Shown here: positions 61,247-64,000 of the stretch, piece by piece | How positions within the stretch are numbered: position 1 is the first letter of the stretch | Layout: each line of letters begins with the position of its first letter | Assembly (NCBI RefSeq): GCF_037974355.1 | Contig: NZ_CP150235.1 | Location: 5,952,001-6,016,000, forward strand | Length of the DNA stretch: 64,000 bases | Direction of reading: 5' to 3' | Source: Paenibacillus sp. FSL R5-0517 | GTDB taxonomy: Bacteria > Bacillota > Bacilli > Paenibacillales > Paenibacillaceae | Program-made: the position numbers and the translations under genes | Notes under the pieces: generated by a model | Told to the model about the DNA's origin: nothing | Seen by the model: the letters and a program-made list of their open reading frames with translations, nothing else | Database searches by the model: none

Positions 61247-64000
61247 TCAACCTGTATTACGCAGCCCTGCAGCGATACCATTGATTGTCAGCAACACTTC
61301 TCTGAGCAGTTCCGTATCGTCCTCACCACGTTCACGCATATCTCTGAGCTCACTCAGAAGCTGGACCTGCATGTAGGACAACGGATCAACATAAGGGTTA
61401 CGAAGACGAATGGATTCTTGAATAACCGGTACATCATCCAGAATTTCAGCTTCTCCGGTAATTTTCAGAATAAGCTCTTTTGTAAGCTTGAATTCAGATT
61501 CGATTTGTCCATATATGCGATCCCGTGCTTCCTTGTTGGAAGTCATGGCTGAGTACTCTTTGGCAATTACCAGATCTGCCTTCGCTACAGCCATCTGAAC
61601 CGTATCAATCAGCGTGCGGAAGAATGGGAAGCTTGCATACATTTCTTTTAGGACAACCAGATTTTCCTCTTTATCCTGATAGAAACTTTGTAGCCCTGTT
61701 CCTGCCGCATACCATGCTGGAAGCAGATAACGACTTTGCGTCCAAGCAAATACCCAAGGAATTGCTCTCAGATCTTCGAACTTGTCGCTACCTTTCCGTT
61801 TGGACGGACGCGAACCAATATTCAGTTCACCCACCTCTGGAAGCGGTGTGGATTCCTTGAAGAAGGTAAAGAAGTCCGGATCACGGAAAATCAAATCCTG
61901 ATATTTCGTCAAAGATACTTGTGAAATCTCTTTGATGATGCTGTCCCAATGACGCTCGGATTCTGATTCTTGCGGCTCAAGACCATTCAGTGCTGCTGTA
62001 ATCAGTGCAGAAGTTGCCTGCTCCAGACTACGGTATGCAATTCCCTGAAGGGAGTAACGAGAAGAAATAACCTCTCCCTGCTCTGTAATCTTGATGCCTC
62101 CACCAATGGTATGGGGTGGTTGAGCAAGAATACTGCGATTGAGTGGCATGCCGCCACGTCCAAGAGCTCCGCCACGTCCATGGAAGAACTTCAACTTAAC
62201 GCCGTGTTCATTACCTACAGCCGTGATCGCATTCATTGCTACACGCAGTTCCCAGTTGGCTGTAACCACTCCGCCATCCTTGTTACTGTCGGAATAACCT
62301 AGCATGATTTCATGTAGTTCATTCCGTCCTTTTACGCTTGCACGGTATACAGGAAGGTTAAATAGCTTCTGCATAATGTCCGAAGCCGCATGAAGGTCAT
62401 CAATCGTTTCAAACAGCGGTACCGCTTGAAGTGTAGATACAACCTCACCATTGTTTCCTTTGGTGAATAAGCCTACTTCCTTGGCAAATACCATAACCTC
62501 CAGCAAGTCACTTGCGCCCTGTGTCATACTGATCAGGTAACTTGTGATACAGCCGGTCCCAAATTCGTTCTGGGCACGCTTAATGGTACGGAAAACATCC
62601 AGACACTCTTTGGTTCCCTCCGTGTATTGGTGATAAGGAGAAGTAAGCGGACGGGGATCATCAAGCAAACGAGCAAGCAGATCGATTTTACCGTCCTCAG
62701 TCAGACGCGCATAATCTTCTACAATGTTCATTTTCGCCAAAATCTCCGACATCGCATTTTCATGTTCCTGACTGTGCTGACGCACATCCAATGCTGCGGT
62801 ATGGAAACCAAACAACTCAACTTGACGAATCATTTTGCGAATAGTTGTATCCGCTACGTAATCGGCAAAATGATGGCGCAGACTTCGATCAATAATCATC
62901 AGATCATCAATCAAATCCTGAGCGCTATGATAACGGTCAGCCTGACCTAATTTGTTCTCATCCAATACATTGTTCAACTTGGCAATCATATAGGCCAATT
63001 TGATGCGGTATGGCTCTTTTTCATTCCGCCACATATCCACTTTTTTCAACGTTACACAACTACGGTCCTGCTCAATCGACTGCACCAGCTCATCCGATAC
63101 GTGGATGATGTTCGTGCTGAAGCTGAGATGGCCCATAAGTTCAATCATAATCCGTTGGTATTCACGCAAAGCGAGCTTGCGCTGCATCAACAACGTCTGC
63201 CATGTTACATCTGAAGTTACCGAAGGATTTCCATCCCGGTCTCCACCGATCCAGGAACCGAACCGCAAATACGTCGGCACATGCCAGTCATGGTCAGGGT
63301 AAAATTTGTTCAGGCAGCGTTCCAGCTCCTGATATACATCCGGAAGTACGTGGAACAACGTTTCATGAAAGTAGTACATCCCGTTCCGCACTTCATCAAG
63401 TACAGTCGGTTTGCGGTCGCGAAGTTCATCTGTCTGCCAGAGTGTAATAACCTCATTCAGCAGTTTCTCACGCAACTGTTCACGTTCACGCAACGTCAGC
63501 GTAGGATTATCAAGTAGCATGACATCTTCGGATATCCGTTTGTGGATGTCCAGAATAACCCGGCGCATGGCTTCGGTTGGATGAGCTGTCATAACGAGTT
63601 CAAGCGACAAATCGTCGAGAATCTCTTCCACCTCTGTATGAGACAATCCACGTTCCTTAAGATCCTGTACTGCTTTCTCAATCGATCCTGGCTGCACAGC
63701 GTCCCCTGCAGAACGTTCATAATCCCGTTTACGCCGGATCCGATGGTTTTGTTCAGCAATATTAACTAATTGAAAATAAATAGCGAATGCCCGAATAACC
63801 TGATGACGATTGTCCGAGTCTAATTCCTGGATCATCGTTTTGAACTCTGCATAGAGTTCTGGCAGAAATTCTGCACGCAACGATTTGCTCGTTTCCCGAA
63901 TCTTCTCAACGATATCTAGAAGCTCCGTGCCGCCTTGATGGACAAGAACTTCTCCGAGTATATTGCCCAGGAACCGCACGTCTCGCCGAAGCAGGTTGTT
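61247..64000 (-). CDS. ppc: Phosphoenolpyruvate carboxylase, N-terminus outside the window
   Basis: At least 917 residues are visible. The frame is open to base 64000 and reads NNLLRRDVRFLGNILGEVL at the edge, the usual sequence of the family starting about 10-20 residues after the true start. The GTG at 63979 is therefore internal. Catalytic motifs are VMTAHPTEAMRR (catalytic His), SWIGGDRDGNP, LGYSDSNKDGG, FHGRGGALGRGG and IPWVFAWTQSR. The end is LRNTG, close to the usual QNTG. It fixes bicarbonate on phosphoenolpyruvate to give oxaloacetate. It is the only anaplerotic enzyme gene in the window and is not linked to the sigW cluster by function. Confidence 0.96.
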   Translation of the reverse strand, partial: NNLLRRDVRFLGNILGEVLVHQGGTELLDIVEKIRETSKSLRAEFLPELYAEFKTMIQELDSDNRHQVIRAFAIYFQLVNIAEQNHRIRRKRDYERSAGDAVQPGSIEKAVQDLKERGLSHTEVEEILDDLSLELVMTAHPTEAMRRVILDIHKRISEDVMLLDNPTLTLREREQLREKLLNEVITLWQTDELRDRKPTVLDEVRNGMYYFHETLFHVLPDVYQELERCLNKFYPDHDWHVPTYLRFGSWIGGDRDGNPSVTSDVTWQTLLMQRKLALREYQRIMIELMGHLSFSTNIIHVSDELVQSIEQDRSCVTLKKVDMWRNEKEPYRIKLAYMIAKLNNVLDENKLGQADRYHSAQDLIDDLMIIDRSLRHHFADYVADTTIRKMIRQVELFGFHTAALDVRQHSQEHENAMSEILAKMNIVEDYARLTEDGKIDLLARLLDDPRPLTSPYHQYTEGTKECLDVFRTIKRAQNEFGTGCITSYLISMTQGASDLLEVMVFAKEVGLFTKGNNGEVVSTLQAVPLFETIDDLHAASDIMQKLFNLPVYRASVKGRNELHEIMLGYSDSNKDGGVVTANWELRVAMNAITAVGNEHGVKLKFFHGRGGALGRGGMPLNRSILAQPPHTIGGGIKITEQGEVISSRYSLQGIAYRSLEQATSALITAALNGLEPQESESERHWDSIIKEISQVSLTKYQDLIFRDPDFFTFFKESTPLPEVGELNIGSRPSKRKGSDKFEDLRAIPWVFAWTQSRYLLPAWYAAGTGLQSFYQDKEENLVVLKEMYASFPFFRTLIDTVQMAVAKADLVIAKEYSAMTSNKEARDRIYGQIESEFKLTKELILKITGEAEILDDVPVIQESIRLRNPYVDPLSYMQVQLLSELRDMRERGEDDTELLREVLLTINGIAAGLRNTG

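Noticed and set aside
63977..63979. GTG as start of ppc
   Set aside because: Sequence before it (NNLLRRD) is the conserved N-terminus of the family and the frame is open to the window edge, so the true start lies outside.
1..64000. CRISPR arrays, tRNA/rRNA genes, prophage or transposase genes
   Set aside because: No regularly spaced direct repeats, no cloverleaf-like or rRNA-like segments, and no integrase or transposase motifs were seen on either strand by eye.

Overview
The window looks like chromosomal DNA of a Paenibacillus-type, spore-forming, low-to-mid-GC Gram-positive bacterium. Three things point there. (1) The gene content includes a GerA-type spore germination operon, a Spo0E-like phosphatase, YesM/YesN two-component genes beside LplB/YtcP-type sugar permeases, and a stalk-domain (copper amine oxidase N-terminal-like) secreted protein. 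(2) Ribosome binding sites are strong AGGAGG types, and TTG and GTG starts are frequent. (3) The right end carries the Bacillales-conserved order sigW-rsiW-cdaA-cdaR-glmM-glmS. The assignment rests on gene content only; no database search was possible. I saw no tRNA, rRNA, CRISPR array, prophage or transposase gene.

Layout. 0-8.3 kb: secreted proteins, an amidohydrolase, an ABC-2 permease whose ATPase partner seems reduced to a 22-codon remnant, a sulfatase-modifying-factor-like protein, a large protein of unknown function and a small DUF7662-like protein. 8.4-15.6 kb: a carbohydrate ABC importer (binding protein and two permeases, no ATPase) with its YesN/YesM two-component system, arranged divergently. 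15.7-19.4 kb: a Spo0E-like protein, a tandem pair of paralogous unknown proteins behind a WYL regulator, and a zinc-ribbon microprotein. 19.6-28.9 kb: small regulator/enzyme sets (ArsR with an MFS pump; SnoaL-like; Rrf2; AraC with Gfo/Idh/MocA dehydrogenase and aldo/keto reductase; a second dehydrogenase with a sugar-phosphate isomerase and a divergent AraC). 28.9-35.8 kb: an AT-rich secreted beta-propeller-like protein, then an OmpR/histidine kinase/ABC export operon. 35.9-38.5 kb: amino acid permease and homocysteine S-methyltransferase under a SAM-I riboswitch. 38.6-42.6 kb: germination receptor genes in A-B-C order. 42.8-52.7 kb: a soluble PAS-chemoreceptor-like protein and regulator/transporter/enzyme pairs (AraC, split YdcZ/DUF606 transporter, VOC proteins, WYL, CynX-like MFS with LysR, MerR with nitroreductase, isochorismatase-like hydrolase).

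52.9-61.0 kb is the envelope-stress, c-di-AMP and amino-sugar cluster. SigW and anti-sigma RsiW come first, then the diadenylate cyclase CdaA and its regulator CdaR, then GlmM and GlmS, which make glucosamine-1-phosphate for the cell wall. glmS is preceded by a glmS ribozyme. A 203-bp element with inverted terminal repeats, which looks like a MITE, lies between glmM and the ribozyme. Phosphoenolpyruvate carboxylase runs off the right edge.

The observations most worth checking are: the MITE-like element in the glmM-glmS transcript; the LysR gene whose only well-placed start is AUC; the tandem paralogues with a WYL regulator and a degenerate C39-like region; the collapsed ATPase/permease pair; and the SAM-riboswitch control of the permease/methyltransferase pair. 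I did not find a convincing wholly new multi-gene system. The 16-19 kb WYL cluster is the best candidate.
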